6,755 nt of DNA from an uncultured Clostridia bacterium (lineage in GTDB: Bacteria; Bacillota; Clostridia; UBA1381). Positions 1-5,735 of the stretch are shown here, piece by piece. Each line of letters opens with the position of its first letter. Position 1 is the first letter of the stretch. The notes below the pieces were generated by a model. It did no database searches and was not told the DNA's origin. It saw only the letters and a list, made by a program, of their open reading frames with translations. The position numbers were made by a program, and so were the translations under genes. Where the stretch lies: NCBI GenBank assembly GCA_945948775.1, contig CAMFCK010000046.1:1-6755 (forward strand), read 5' to 3'.

Positions 1-40
1 GATTTTACACAAAAAATTTTGACAATAGTCATAATTTTTC

Positions 41-76
41 CAAATGCGATTAAAATCGCATTTGTTCAGTGAGCAT
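41..76 (-). other. Palindrome with overlapping 8-codon ORF
   Basis: Bases 41-51 and 54-64 are a perfect 11-bp inverted repeat around a 2-base centre. On the minus strand an ATG at 76-74 follows a GGAG (87-84) at a 7-nt spacing and opens an 8-codon ORF, MLTEQMRF, whose TAA (52-50) lies in the centre of the palindrome. Neither strand has a T-run right after the stem, so it is not a convincing intrinsic terminator. It could be a leader peptide for a gene beyond the left edge, a protein-binding dyad, or chance. The palindrome is certain; the function is not. Confidence 0.3.
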
Positions 77-106
77 TATTTAACTCCAACACACTAAAAA
101 TGCCGG

Positions 107-138
107 AAAACTAAAAAGCACCGGAAACCGATGCTTTT
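107..138 (-). terminator. Intrinsic terminator of the small RNA unit
   Basis: Read on the minus strand, AAAAGCATCGG (138-128) and CCGGTGCTTTT (124-114) form an 11-bp stem with one U-G wobble and a UUU triloop, followed by TAGTTTT. The stem plus U-rich tail is typical of a rho-independent terminator. On the plus strand the wobble becomes a C/A mismatch and no T-run follows, which supports the minus orientation. It lies 236 nt past the wall-hydrolase stop, and an independent promoter sits closer, at 190-218. Confidence 0.65.
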
Positions 139-185
139 AGGCTTGATATGTATAGGATCTGAGGGTGGAAGTAATTCCCTACACT
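108..185 (-). ncRNA. Candidate small RNA or attenuated leader, about 77 nt
   Basis: This is the interval between a near-consensus promoter (190-218) and an intrinsic terminator (107-138). Transcription would start near base 185-183. The transcript has no ATG, and its only GTG is followed directly by a stop, so it appears non-coding. The first 45 nt can fold: GGAA/UUCC around UUAC, enclosed by UGUA-GG pairing with CC-UA-UACA. They also contain a C-rich stretch, CCACCCUC, that could be unpaired. I do not recognise a known RNA family; it does not match the preQ1, T-box, SRP or 6S patterns I know. Any gene to the left of the window on the minus strand would be downstream, so this could be a cis-acting leader rather than a free sRNA. 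Confidence 0.4.
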
Positions 186-189
186 AGAT

Positions 190-218
190 ATTATAACACA
201 GACCAATACATAATGCAA
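190..218 (-). promoter_or_regulatory. Sigma-A promoter with extended -10 (small RNA unit)
   Basis: On the minus strand TTGCAT (218-213), a 17-nt spacer and TATAAT (195-190), with TG at 198-197 giving the extended -10 form TGTTATAAT. Upstream of the -35 lies an A-rich stretch (TTTATTAAAAAAA), suggestive of an UP element. No start codon with an SD lies between this promoter and the terminator at 107-138. Confidence 0.6.
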
Positions 219-220
219 GA

Positions 221-300
221 CTTTTTTTAATAAATATTGTATATTTTTAAAATTTTTTTTCAAAAAAATACTATATGTCTAAAAAAAATGTCTATTAATG
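221..300. other. Extremely AT-rich non-coding tract
   Basis: Only about nine or ten of these 80 bases are G or C. The tract is built of phased runs of A and T (T7, T5, T8, A7, A8), the kind of composition that gives intrinsically curved DNA, and it lies just upstream of the promoter at 190-218. On the minus strand TAGACAT is repeated around a T8 run (about 273-297). No coding region is seen in it. It may act as upstream activating DNA for the small RNA promoter, or as the U-rich end of readthrough transcripts from the wall-hydrolase gene. Confidence 0.4.
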
Positions 301-329
301 CGATTTCTGTCAATTACTATATCTTGTGG

Positions 330-375
330 AAGCATATTTCAGACATTATATTGCACAGTTGTCTGCTGTATGCTT
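330..375 (-). other. Long hairpin at the 3' end of the wall-hydrolase gene
   Basis: On the minus strand AAGCATA (375-369) pairs with TATGCTT (336-330), and inside it CAGACA (365-360) pairs with TGTCTG (345-340). The two stems are separated by a 3x3 internal loop and close on a 14-nt loop. The outer arm overlaps the TAA stop codon. No U-run follows directly, so this is better read as a 3'-end stabilising structure or the remnant of a terminator than as a strong terminator. T8 and T7 runs do follow some 40-70 nt later. Confidence 0.4.
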
Positions 376-1192
376 ACCTAAAAAAGCAATGTCCGCCAAT
401 TTGAGTATAATATTCACGGTTTAACGCTGCCCAAGATGTTTCAGCCATTTCAATGCCATTAAAATACAAACAATCCTCAATATTATTCGCACCGTCTAAA
501 GCGTCCTGAGCCGCGATTATGCTTTCAGCATTCGGTTCGGTGTAAATATAGCCGTTTGCTACCGGAGTAAACTGATAAATATCGTTATATTTATCAAAAA
601 CCACACCATAGATAGTATTCGGGAAGTCAGGGCTTTTCACCCTGTTAAGAATGACGTTGGCAACCGCAAGCTTTCCTTCGTAGCTTTCTCCGCCTGCTTC
701 TGCATTGACTATTCTCGAAAGCCAGTCAAACTCTGTGTTTAGCGCACCGTCAGCGGTCATATTAATAAATACAGTTTTTGTGCCGCCGTCCCATTCTACG
801 TTTGCGCCAAAGGTTTCAGTCATAAACCTTACCGGAAGATATGTTCTGCTATTTCTGATAACCGCCATCGCACCGGTATGAACAGGCGCCCCGTCTATAT
901 AGGCATATTCCGAGCCTATAATCAGCTTTACATCCTTATCATCTGCTGTCAGCGTTACGCTTTTTTCATCACCGTTCCATACAATTCTGTCAGCTCCCAC
1001 TATTTCTCCGATTGTACGGGCAGCAAGATATGTGCAGCCACTCTCTATAAACGGCGAAAATTCTGTTGAAACAGGAACTCCGTCAACGTGAATTTTAATA
1101 TCATCAGCGGCATTCACGCTCATTCCCCCGGCAGATGCCGCTAATGCTGCCGCAATCAGCCATGCAGCCGTTTTCTTCTTATTAATTCTCAT
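374..1192 (-). CDS. Secreted SleB/CwlJ-type cell wall hydrolase with stalk domain
   Basis: A 272-residue exported peptidoglycan hydrolase. Residues 1-28 are a signal peptide (MRINKKK, then an Ala/Leu-rich core, likely cleavage after VNA or VNAA). Residues about 33-143 match the copper amine oxidase N-terminal-like domain (two YLAAR/YLPVR-type units, with VWNGDEKSV and VEWDGGTKTV strands), a common stalk in clostridial surface proteins. Residues about 157-272 are a Hydrolase_2 (SleB/CwlJ) domain: RIVNAEAGGESYEGKLAVA then NVILNRV, with Glu165 the expected catalytic residue, ending GGHCFF. SleB enzymes are lytic transglycosylases on spore cortex; with a stalk and signal peptide but no SPOR or LysM domain, vegetative wall turnover is equally possible. 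It has its own promoter and lies downstream of, and in the same direction as, the S-layer gene. The start is set by the signal peptide; the best SD (GAAAGGG, 1212-1206) is 13 nt away, unusually far. Confidence 0.88.
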   Translation of the reverse strand: MRINKKKTAAWLIAAALAASAGGMSVNAADDIKIHVDGVPVSTEFSPFIESGCTYLAARTIGEIVGADRIVWNGDEKSVTLTADDKDVKLIIGSEYAYIDGAPVHTGAMAVIRNSRTYLPVRFMTETFGANVEWDGGTKTVFINMTADGALNTEFDWLSRIVNAEAGGESYEGKLAVANVILNRVKSPDFPNTIYGVVFDKYNDIYQFTPVANGYIYTEPNAESIIAAQDALDGANNIEDCLYFNGIEMAETSWAALNREYYTQIGGHCFFR

Positions 1193-1205
1193 TATAATTA
1201 CATTA

Positions 1206-1212
1206 CCCTTTC
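1206..1212 (-). promoter_or_regulatory. Distant ribosome binding site of the wall-hydrolase gene
   Basis: GAAAGGG on the minus strand lies 13 nt before the ATG at 1192, longer than the usual 6-10 nt. The nearer out-of-frame ATG at 1204-1202 is followed at once by TAA. A weak initiation rate is a reasonable inference. No better in-frame start exists, because the signal peptide needs the N-terminus at 1192. Confidence 0.5.
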
Positions 1213-1250
1213 ATAAGTATAGCTGATATAAAATTTATCGGCTTAACAAT

Positions 1251-1279
1251 ATTGTAACATATTTTAGACTGCAATACAA
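1251..1279 (-). promoter_or_regulatory. Probable promoter of the wall-hydrolase gene
   Basis: On the minus strand TTGTAT (1279-1274), a 17-nt spacer and TACAAT (1256-1251), with TG at 1259-1258 forming an extended -10 (TGTTACAAT). Transcription would begin near 1244, about 50 nt before the ATG. It lies downstream of the S-layer terminator, so the hydrolase can be expressed on its own. GCAATACA occurs at 1271-1278, overlapping the -35, and again at 1293-1300; that may be a site or chance. Confidence 0.5.
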
Positions 1280-1336
1280 GCGGTAATTATATGCAATACA
1301 TTAAGATTCAAAGATCAGACAGCCGATATTTAGCAC

Positions 1337-1367
1337 AAAAAGAAGACGGTCATAAGACCGTCTTCTT
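1337..1367 (-). terminator. Intrinsic terminator of the S-layer gene
   Basis: A perfect 12-bp inverted repeat, 1340-1351 against 1356-1367, with a 4-nt loop. On the minus strand the stem AAGAAGACGGTC / GACCGTCTTCTT runs into TTTG, giving TTCTTTTTG. It lies 38 nt past the S-layer stop codon. On the plus strand the stem is followed by AAAAC, so it works only in the minus direction. Confidence 0.85.
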
Positions 1368-1405
1368 AAAACTCAAGTTATTCGATTGATAAAATCTTGT
1401 ACAGA

Positions 1406-4400
1406 TTATCTGTCAAATACGAGTGCGTTTGTGATAGTTCCGTCAACAACCATTACATATGCAAGCTGTACAGAATCTCTAAGGTCTGAGTAACCAGCAT
1501 CAACATACTTATCTGTTAACCAACCTTTTTCGTCTGCTCCACGGCTGTCAATGTCCTTGGAATTGATAGAACCGTTGAAGGAACCTGTTGAATAAGCTTC
1601 TCTGCCTGTCTGGTCACCGCTCATATCTACAGCGTAGATGTTTGCGTCAGAAGCTACTGAGAATGACTGATATTTCGAAATATTTACAAAGTAATCACCG
1701 TCACCATCTACTTCTACAGGAGCAAGTGAAACGCTGCTTGAATTTGACTTGTAAACGACTGCGAGTGCAAGCTGGATAGCAGTATCACCCGGGATAGCTT
1801 TCTCATCAAGAGTTACCATCCAGTCATCAGGCTCATACATATCAGCTTTTGAACCGCCAGGCAGTTTAACAACTGAAGTCATATCTGTAACCTTAAGGAG
1901 ATCGTACCAAGCACCGTCGCCTACGCCGGTACCCTTCATTACAACGTTGATTTCGTCAACGAAGTTGTCAGAATCTGTGGTGTAGTAGAAGATTGAACCC
2001 TTAGTTACGAATTCGATAGGCTCGCCAGATACCTTATTACCGTCATAGTATACATTAACACTCTTGCTGATATAAAGCTGAGTCGGCTTGTCAGAACCAT
2101 CCGGCTGCATTACATACAAGCTGTAAACATCCTCGTCATTAACAGTTGACTGGGAAGCAGCACTTCCGTTAGCTGCTGCAACAACGAAGTCTGAGCTCTC
2201 GCCATAAGTGTTGCCAGCCTTTGTGATTACTGCATAGCAGTACTCGCTGTTTGAATTCTTGTAAACAAGAACACCGTCATACTTAACATTGTTTGTAAGT
2301 GCTGAAAGTGAAGACGCCTTGTAGTCAGATGTCTTAGCATCCTGTGAATCATAATCTGTAGCGTCAAGAATTACAGCTGTAGATGTGAGGTTCTTGGAAA
2401 GTCTGTTTGAAGACTCCTTGTACTCAGCGTCATTAAACGGAACTACATCTGCAGAAGCAATCTTGTTGATTCTGCCGTTGGAATTCTTAACAGTATACTC
2501 TACGATACGATCAGCTATATCAACAGCCTTTGCGGTTGCGGATACGCTTGTCTTGATTCCCATATCCTCGAGGACTTCTCTTGCTGAGCTCTCATAGTTG
2601 TTATCAATGTAAAGCGTCTTTGACTGACCGTCAAGAGTCATTACATTGATGTAGCTGTACTCTGAAGAAGAAGAGCTTACATAGTTTGGAGATTCAGAAT
2701 TATTTACGTTTACATATCTCTCAACTATAGCAAAGTTCTTTGTTGTAGCTTCCTCTTCATAATCGAAGAGCTTGCCGAACGGATCAAGGTAGAAGGTGTA
2801 GGTTGTGCCGTTGTCAAGTGACAGATCGGTAACAGCCTCATAGTCAGTACCGTTGATGGTGTATACATCATCTTCTTCATCATAGCCTGAATACTTACCT
2901 GTGATGGTATCTGTTGTAGCGATGATCTCAAAGAAGTTAGAATCATCAAAGCCCTTGGTTACATCGTACTTAACAGCTACGATATCATCTCTTACGAGTG
3001 AAGAAAGCTCAGAAGCAACGCCTGCCTTTGTAACAGATACTGTTACATCACCGCTGTCAAGATCGTCCTGCTCAATCTCAATGTTTGACTTAGGATTGTC
3101 GAACGGTGCATATCTTACGCTGCTGAGTGCAACCTTTGTAGAAGTTGTCTTTGCAGTTACAGTTGTTACACGTGCGATTGCATAGAAGTCAACCAATACC
3201 TTTGTGTAGTAGCCGCTCTTTTCCTGTGACTCTACAAGTATTGTATCGCCTTTAGATGCGTCAAGAATCTTCTGTACATTTTCTGCTGTTGAATCAGTAA
3301 TTTTGCAGTTTTCAACGCCGTTTACATAAAGCACAGCATTATCGAGCTTATAGTTTGTTGTTGTAGAAGATGTCTTTGTCTTCTTGATTCTGATATAATC
3401 AGCGCTTACACCGGACTTATCTGCATCTGTGCTGTAATCAGCAACCAATGTACCGTCAACTGCCTTCTGAGCTACCTTAGAAGTTGTAGCGAAGTAAAGC
3501 AGCGTCCAATCACTATCATCATCAAACTCAGCGATAACCTTAGCTGATGAGAAGAGATAGCTCTCAGCTGCGGTATTGCCAACTGCTACGTCCTTCTTGT
3601 AGTTCTCGGAAACAGAGTTCTTGCTTACGAGCTGCTCTGTGTCAGGATCGTAGTCATTTGAGTTTGTAAGTGTCATTTCGATTGTGCCTGCGTCAAGAGC
3701 GCTGTCAGACTTAGAGGTCTTATCAACTGTGATGTTCAGTACATATGCGTTGAACTTGTCAGAAAGAACCGTTCTGAAGTCTCTGTCGTTCTTACCGTCC
3801 ATCTTTTGCATTTCCATACCTGTAGTTGAGGTAGAGAAGGTTGTGATGTCAAGCATCGGAGCCTGAACTGCGTTCCAGATGAGCTGTGCAACCTGTGCTC
3901 TTGTCATAGCGTCATTTGCACCAGCTGCTACGCCGGTAAGGATACCAGCTGTGGAAGCTGCGGTAAGATATCCGTTAGGATAGCCGCCTCTTGCCTCAGC
4001 GAAATCGCCGTAACCAAGAATTCTGGTGAGCATTGTGAGTACCTGTGCATAGGTTACATTCTCTGAAGGAGCAAACTCTGTCGCGCTCATACCCGAGATA
4101 AAGTTCTGAGCAACGCCCACGTTTACATAACCTGCTGCCCATGCTGCATTTGCATTAACATCAGCGAACTGTGTTGTAGAACCGGAGTTCTGTGCATCAG
4201 CAGTCATGTTAAGAGCTGCAACAACCATTGTTGTAACTTCTGCTCTTGTAATGTTGTTATTCGGCTGGAATGTGCCGTCTTCATATCCGGAAATAGCACC
4301 CAAAGCTGCGAGAGCTTCAACTGCTTCCGAATAGCTTGCTGTATCTGCTACGTCTGTAAAAGTAGCCGCACTGCTTGTTACGCCAAGAGCAACAAAGCTA

Positions 4401-4459
4401 CTTAAAGCAAGAGTAAGCGAAAGAACAGCGGAAATTACTTTTTTGAGATTCTTTTTCAT
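1406..4459 (-). CDS. SLH-domain S-layer-type surface protein (1017 aa)
   Basis: A secreted, wall-anchored surface protein. Residues 1-32 are a signal peptide (MKKNLKKVISAVLSLTLALS, probable cleavage SSAA|TF). Three S-layer homology domains follow: about 33-80 (FTDV 34-37, TRAE 71-74), 98-150 (FADV, TYAQ 136-139) and 155-200 (TRAQ 186-189). In this family the ITRAE motifs bind pyruvylated secondary wall polymer; here the first is canonical and the second degenerate. Residues about 205-1017 match nothing I recognise: Ser/Thr/Asp/Lys-rich, apparently beta-rich, with only two cysteines that I can find, ending in the hydrophobic tail YVMVVDGTITNALVFDR. Size, composition and two strong promoters suggest a main S-layer subunit, but self-assembly is inferred. 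The start at 4459 is preferred over an in-frame ATG at 4552 because it has a strong SD and begins the signal peptide. The gene is monocistronic with its own terminator. Confidence 0.88.
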   Translation of the reverse strand: MKKNLKKVISAVLSLTLALSSFVALGVTSSAATFTDVADTASYSEAVEALAALGAISGYEDGTFQPNNNITRAEVTTMVVAALNMTADAQNSGSTTQFADVNANAAWAAGYVNVGVAQNFISGMSATEFAPSENVTYAQVLTMLTRILGYGDFAEARGGYPNGYLTAASTAGILTGVAAGANDAMTRAQVAQLIWNAVQAPMLDITTFSTSTTGMEMQKMDGKNDRDFRTVLSDKFNAYVLNITVDKTSKSDSALDAGTIEMTLTNSNDYDPDTEQLVSKNSVSENYKKDVAVGNTAAESYLFSSAKVIAEFDDDSDWTLLYFATTSKVAQKAVDGTLVADYSTDADKSGVSADYIRIKKTKTSSTTTNYKLDNAVLYVNGVENCKITDSTAENVQKILDASKGDTILVESQEKSGYYTKVLVDFYAIARVTTVTAKTTSTKVALSSVRYAPFDNPKSNIEIEQDDLDSGDVTVSVTKAGVASELSSLVRDDIVAVKYDVTKGFDDSNFFEIIATTDTITGKYSGYDEEDDVYTINGTDYEAVTDLSLDNGTTYTFYLDPFGKLFDYEEEATTKNFAIVERYVNVNNSESPNYVSSSSSEYSYINVMTLDGQSKTLYIDNNYESSAREVLEDMGIKTSVSATAKAVDIADRIVEYTVKNSNGRINKIASADVVPFNDAEYKESSNRLSKNLTSTAVILDATDYDSQDAKTSDYKASSLSALTNNVKYDGVLVYKNSNSEYCYAVITKAGNTYGESSDFVVAAANGSAASQSTVNDEDVYSLYVMQPDGSDKPTQLYISKSVNVYYDGNKVSGEPIEFVTKGSIFYYTTDSDNFVDEINVVMKGTGVGDGAWYDLLKVTDMTSVVKLPGGSKADMYEPDDWMVTLDEKAIPGDTAIQLALAVVYKSNSSSVSLAPVEVDGDGDYFVNISKYQSFSVASDANIYAVDMSGDQTGREAYSTGSFNGSINSKDIDSRGADEKGWLTDKYVDAGYSDLRDSVQLAYVMVVDGTITNALVFDR

Positions 4460-4469
4460 TCTCTCAAAT

Positions 4470-4477
4470 CCTCCCTT
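4470..4477 (-). promoter_or_regulatory. Strong SD that fixes the S-layer start
   Basis: AAGGGAGG on the minus strand, 10 nt before the ATG at 4459. The in-frame ATG at 4552, 93 nt upstream, has no SD and would add 31 charged residues (including FKEKNKGGFER) in front of the signal peptide, so 4459 is the real start. AAGGG can also pair with CCCTT at 4496-4492 in the leader. Confidence 0.85.
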
Positions 4478-4489
4478 ATTTTTTTCTTT

Positions 4490-4571
4490 GAAAGGGTACT
4501 TACTGTTTCCAATGCGCACCCTTTCTCGATCACATCGGAATTGTTGCGTCAAGATTCTCGGGGGTCTTGAC
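4490..4571 (-). promoter_or_regulatory. Structured 5' leader of the S-layer mRNA
   Basis: Two hairpins lie in the roughly 115-nt leader of the proximal transcript. The first, GTCAAGA (4571-4565) with TCTTGAC (4554-4548) around a 10-nt loop, begins about 3 nt from the predicted transcript start near 4574. The second, GAAAGGGT (4525-4518) with ACCCTTTC (4497-4490) around a 20-nt loop, lies 12 nt before the SD. A 5'-terminal hairpin is a known mRNA stabiliser in low-GC Gram-positive bacteria, which would suit a very abundant surface protein; that role here is inference. Confidence 0.5.
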
Positions 4572-4580
4572 TATGCACAA

Positions 4581-4610
4581 ATTATATCACCAAAAAGCGA
4601 AATGTGTCAA
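4581..4610 (-). promoter_or_regulatory. Proximal S-layer promoter P1, full consensus
   Basis: On the minus strand a perfect TTGACA (4610-4605), an 18-nt spacer and a perfect TATAAT (4586-4581), with an extended -10 (TGATATAAT). The predicted start is A at about 4574. Few natural promoters match this closely; very strong sigma-A transcription of the S-layer gene is expected. Confidence 0.8.
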
Positions 4611-4667
4611 TGCTCTTTTTGCAGATGTAATACAACTGTAAAAAAATCAGCATTTAACGTAATCATT

Positions 4668-4703
4668 GTAACACCGCCTTAATATGCGGTTTACAAATAC
4701 CGC
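4668..4703. repeat. Three-armed inverted repeat between the two S-layer promoters
   Basis: ACCGC (4673-4677), GCGGT (4686-4690) and ACCGC (4699-4703) let the middle arm pair with either neighbour. The first pairing is extended by GTAA (4668-4671) with TTAC (4691-4694) past one bulged base. It would be transcribed only from the distal promoter P2. No U-run follows, so it is not a terminator. It may be leader structure or a binding site at P1's upstream flank. Confidence 0.35.
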
Positions 4704-4760
4704 GCCGGCGACGCATTTTGGCAATTCAGCGACACGTGTGCAGTATACAACACCTATTAT

Positions 4761-4809
4761 ATTTTACTCGCGTCAGGCGCGGCTGTCAAGTTTTTTTTAC
4801 AAAAAATTA
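4761..4809 (-). promoter_or_regulatory. Distal S-layer promoter P2 with UP element
   Basis: On the minus strand a perfect TTGACA (4789-4784), a 17-nt spacer and TAAAAT (4766-4761). Directly upstream, 4809-4791 reads TAATTTTTTGTAAAAAAAA, close to the known UP-element pattern of a T-run and an A-run separated by 2-3 bases. The spacer itself is GC-rich and holds CGCG-CCTGA-CGCG (4781-4769). The predicted start is near 4754, giving a leader of about 295 nt. No other minus-strand gene lies between it and the S-layer gene, so it is taken as a second S-layer promoter. Confidence 0.6.
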
Positions 4810-4830
4810 CTATATTGGATAATTTTTGTA

Positions 4831-4860
4831 AAAATTGCTTTTTTCCGCCGCAGCAATCTT
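4831..4860 (-). terminator. Weak candidate terminator behind RNase H
   Basis: On the minus strand AAGATTGCT (4860-4852) pairs with AGCAATTTT (4839-4831) in a 9-bp stem with one G-U, a 12-nt loop and U-rich 3' end. The stem is AT-rich, so termination would be partial; it would help insulate P2 from RNase H transcription. Confidence 0.35.
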
Positions 4861-4913
4861 GCGAGCTACACAATTATAGACGCTTATTCCGGCCGGTTTG
4901 TTCCATGTTTTTT

Positions 4914-4944
4914 AAAAATATACGAGCTATTTTATTCCAAGCTC
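4914..4944 (-). terminator. Weak candidate terminator overlapping the RNase H stop
   Basis: On the minus strand GAGCT (4944-4940) and AGCTC (4928-4924) form a short 5-bp stem with an 11-nt loop, followed by GTATATTTTT. The stem spans the TAG stop at 4929-4927. It is short, so confidence is low, but it is the first hairpin plus U-tract after the gene. Confidence 0.35.
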
Positions 4945-5568
4945 ATTTTTTGCAAGCCGGTCGGCAAAATCATTGTATATATTGCCCGAGTGACCTTTTA
5001 CCTTTGTGAATTTCACACGCAGCTGTTCCGAAAGCTTTCTATATAATTGCACATATTCCTTCGTGCCCGCAAGATTAGCCTTCCATGCGCCTGTTGCCCA
5101 GCATTCTATGCCCGCATAATCATAAAATATCTCCAGCGAACCGATTTTCTGCTGCACGGCATAGCGCATCGCAAAGGACGCGCCGGCAATTTCTCCCGCA
5201 ACATTGCGCATTTTTGCAAGCACGCCCGCAGGATATTTATGCGAAAAGGCATACATTCTGCCGCCATAGAAAAACACCGTTCCAAAGGCATACTCTCCCG
5301 TTTCTATGCTGTAGCTGCCGTCCACATATGCCGCCGCTTCACATTCCGTTAAAACCGGCTCCGGCGGCTGTATTCCCTCCTTGGTATTCGGCTCCGGCGG
5401 CTTTGGCTTTTCGGGCTTTTTTATGCCCAGATATGCCTGCGCCTCGCTTTTTTTGCCGAAAGACTTATACTCCGCGCCGGAATAACCGTCCACCTCTGCG
5501 CGGCATTTTTCCCAGGAGGTGTATATTCCCGGATTTCTGCCGTTTTTCACAGCGTAAAATTTTGACAT
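4927..5568 (-). CDS. rnhA: Ribonuclease H type 1 with hybrid-binding domain
   Basis: A 213-residue cytoplasmic endonuclease that cuts the RNA strand of RNA-DNA hybrids, for example at R-loops and primers. Residues 1-47 are the RNase H1 hybrid-binding (viroplasmin-like) domain: KFYAVKNGRNPGIYTSWEKC, then VDGYSGAEYKSF. Residues about 51-72 are a Pro/Lys/Glu linker. Residues 77-213 are the RNase H fold with all four acidic residues: Asp83 (YVDGS), Glu126 (NVAGEIAG), Asp150 (IFYDYAG) and Asp203 (NDFADRLAK), plus the flexible-loop His193 (VKGHSG). The domain appears complete and active. The ATG is supported by AAGGAAG about 9 nt upstream and by the HBD beginning at residue 3. It is transcribed divergently from the AraD-like gene and appears monocistronic. 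Confidence 0.93.
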   Translation of the reverse strand: MSKFYAVKNGRNPGIYTSWEKCRAEVDGYSGAEYKSFGKKSEAQAYLGIKKPEKPKPPEPNTKEGIQPPEPVLTECEAAAYVDGSYSIETGEYAFGTVFFYGGRMYAFSHKYPAGVLAKMRNVAGEIAGASFAMRYAVQQKIGSLEIFYDYAGIECWATGAWKANLAGTKEYVQLYRKLSEQLRVKFTKVKGHSGNIYNDFADRLAKNELGIK

Positions 5569-5605
5569 ATTTTCTCTTCCTTAATTAATATTGTTTTGCT
5601 CCTTT

Positions 5606-5634
5606 ATTTTAGCTTATACTCCCTGTATTGTCAA
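5606..5634 (-). promoter_or_regulatory. RNase H promoter
   Basis: On the minus strand a perfect TTGACA (5634-5629), a 17-nt spacer and TAAAAT (5611-5606). The start would be near 5599, giving a leader of about 30 nt with the SD AAGGAAG. The hexamers equal those of S-layer promoter P2, but without an obvious UP element. Confidence 0.7.
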
Positions 5635-5660
5635 TAGAAAGAAATTTTTACGAATATGTA

Positions 5661-5689
5661 TTGATAAATTTACAAAAAGCTATTATAAT
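5661..5689 (+). promoter_or_regulatory. Promoter of the AraD-like gene
   Basis: TTGATA (5661-5666), a 17-nt spacer and TATAAT (5684-5689). The start would be near 5696, about 40 nt before the ATG. Its -35 is only 26 bp from the divergent RNase H -35, so one bound protein or local supercoiling could affect both. Confidence 0.7.
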
Positions 5690-5735
5690 ATAAGGTATAT
5701 TTTGGGGAGATTCGGTTAGGAAAGGACTTGATTTT

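Noticed and set aside
1..25. TTGACA at 19-24 on the plus strand as a promoter
   Set aside because: At 16-18 nt spacing there is no acceptable -10, only AAATGC-like sequence within the palindrome.
41..64. Intrinsic terminator
   Set aside because: The 11-bp palindrome is followed by TTCAG on the plus strand and AAAAATT on the minus strand, with no U-run.
107..138. Resemblance of the terminator stem (GCATCGG/CCGGTGC) to the end of a Cas9 tracrRNA
   Set aside because: The similarity is limited to a short GC-rich terminator stem. There is no repeat array, anti-repeat or cas gene in the window.
108..185. PreQ1 class I riboswitch, because of ACCCUC
   Set aside because: The 5' GGUUC-type loop and the A-rich tail of that class are missing; one short shared string is not enough.
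4460..4552. In-frame ATG extending the S-layer protein by 31 residues
   Set aside because: No SD precedes it, it would put charged residues before a clear signal peptide, and it overlaps the leader hairpins. The ATG at 4459 has a strong SD.
4791..4834. AT-rich imperfect inverted repeat as a terminator or origin element
   Set aside because: The arms are runs of A and T with a one-base offset, better explained as the UP element of P2; no GC stem or DnaA-type boxes are present.
4684..5046. Plus-strand frame between the S-layer promoters and RNase H
   Set aside because: It runs through P2 and the AT-rich promoter DNA into the antisense of RNase H, with no SD and no recognisable protein features.
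5085..5588. Long open plus-strand frame opposite RNase H
   Set aside because: It is antisense to a clear RNase H gene, its translation is low-complexity and Pro/Arg/His/Cys-rich, and no SD or promoter fits it.
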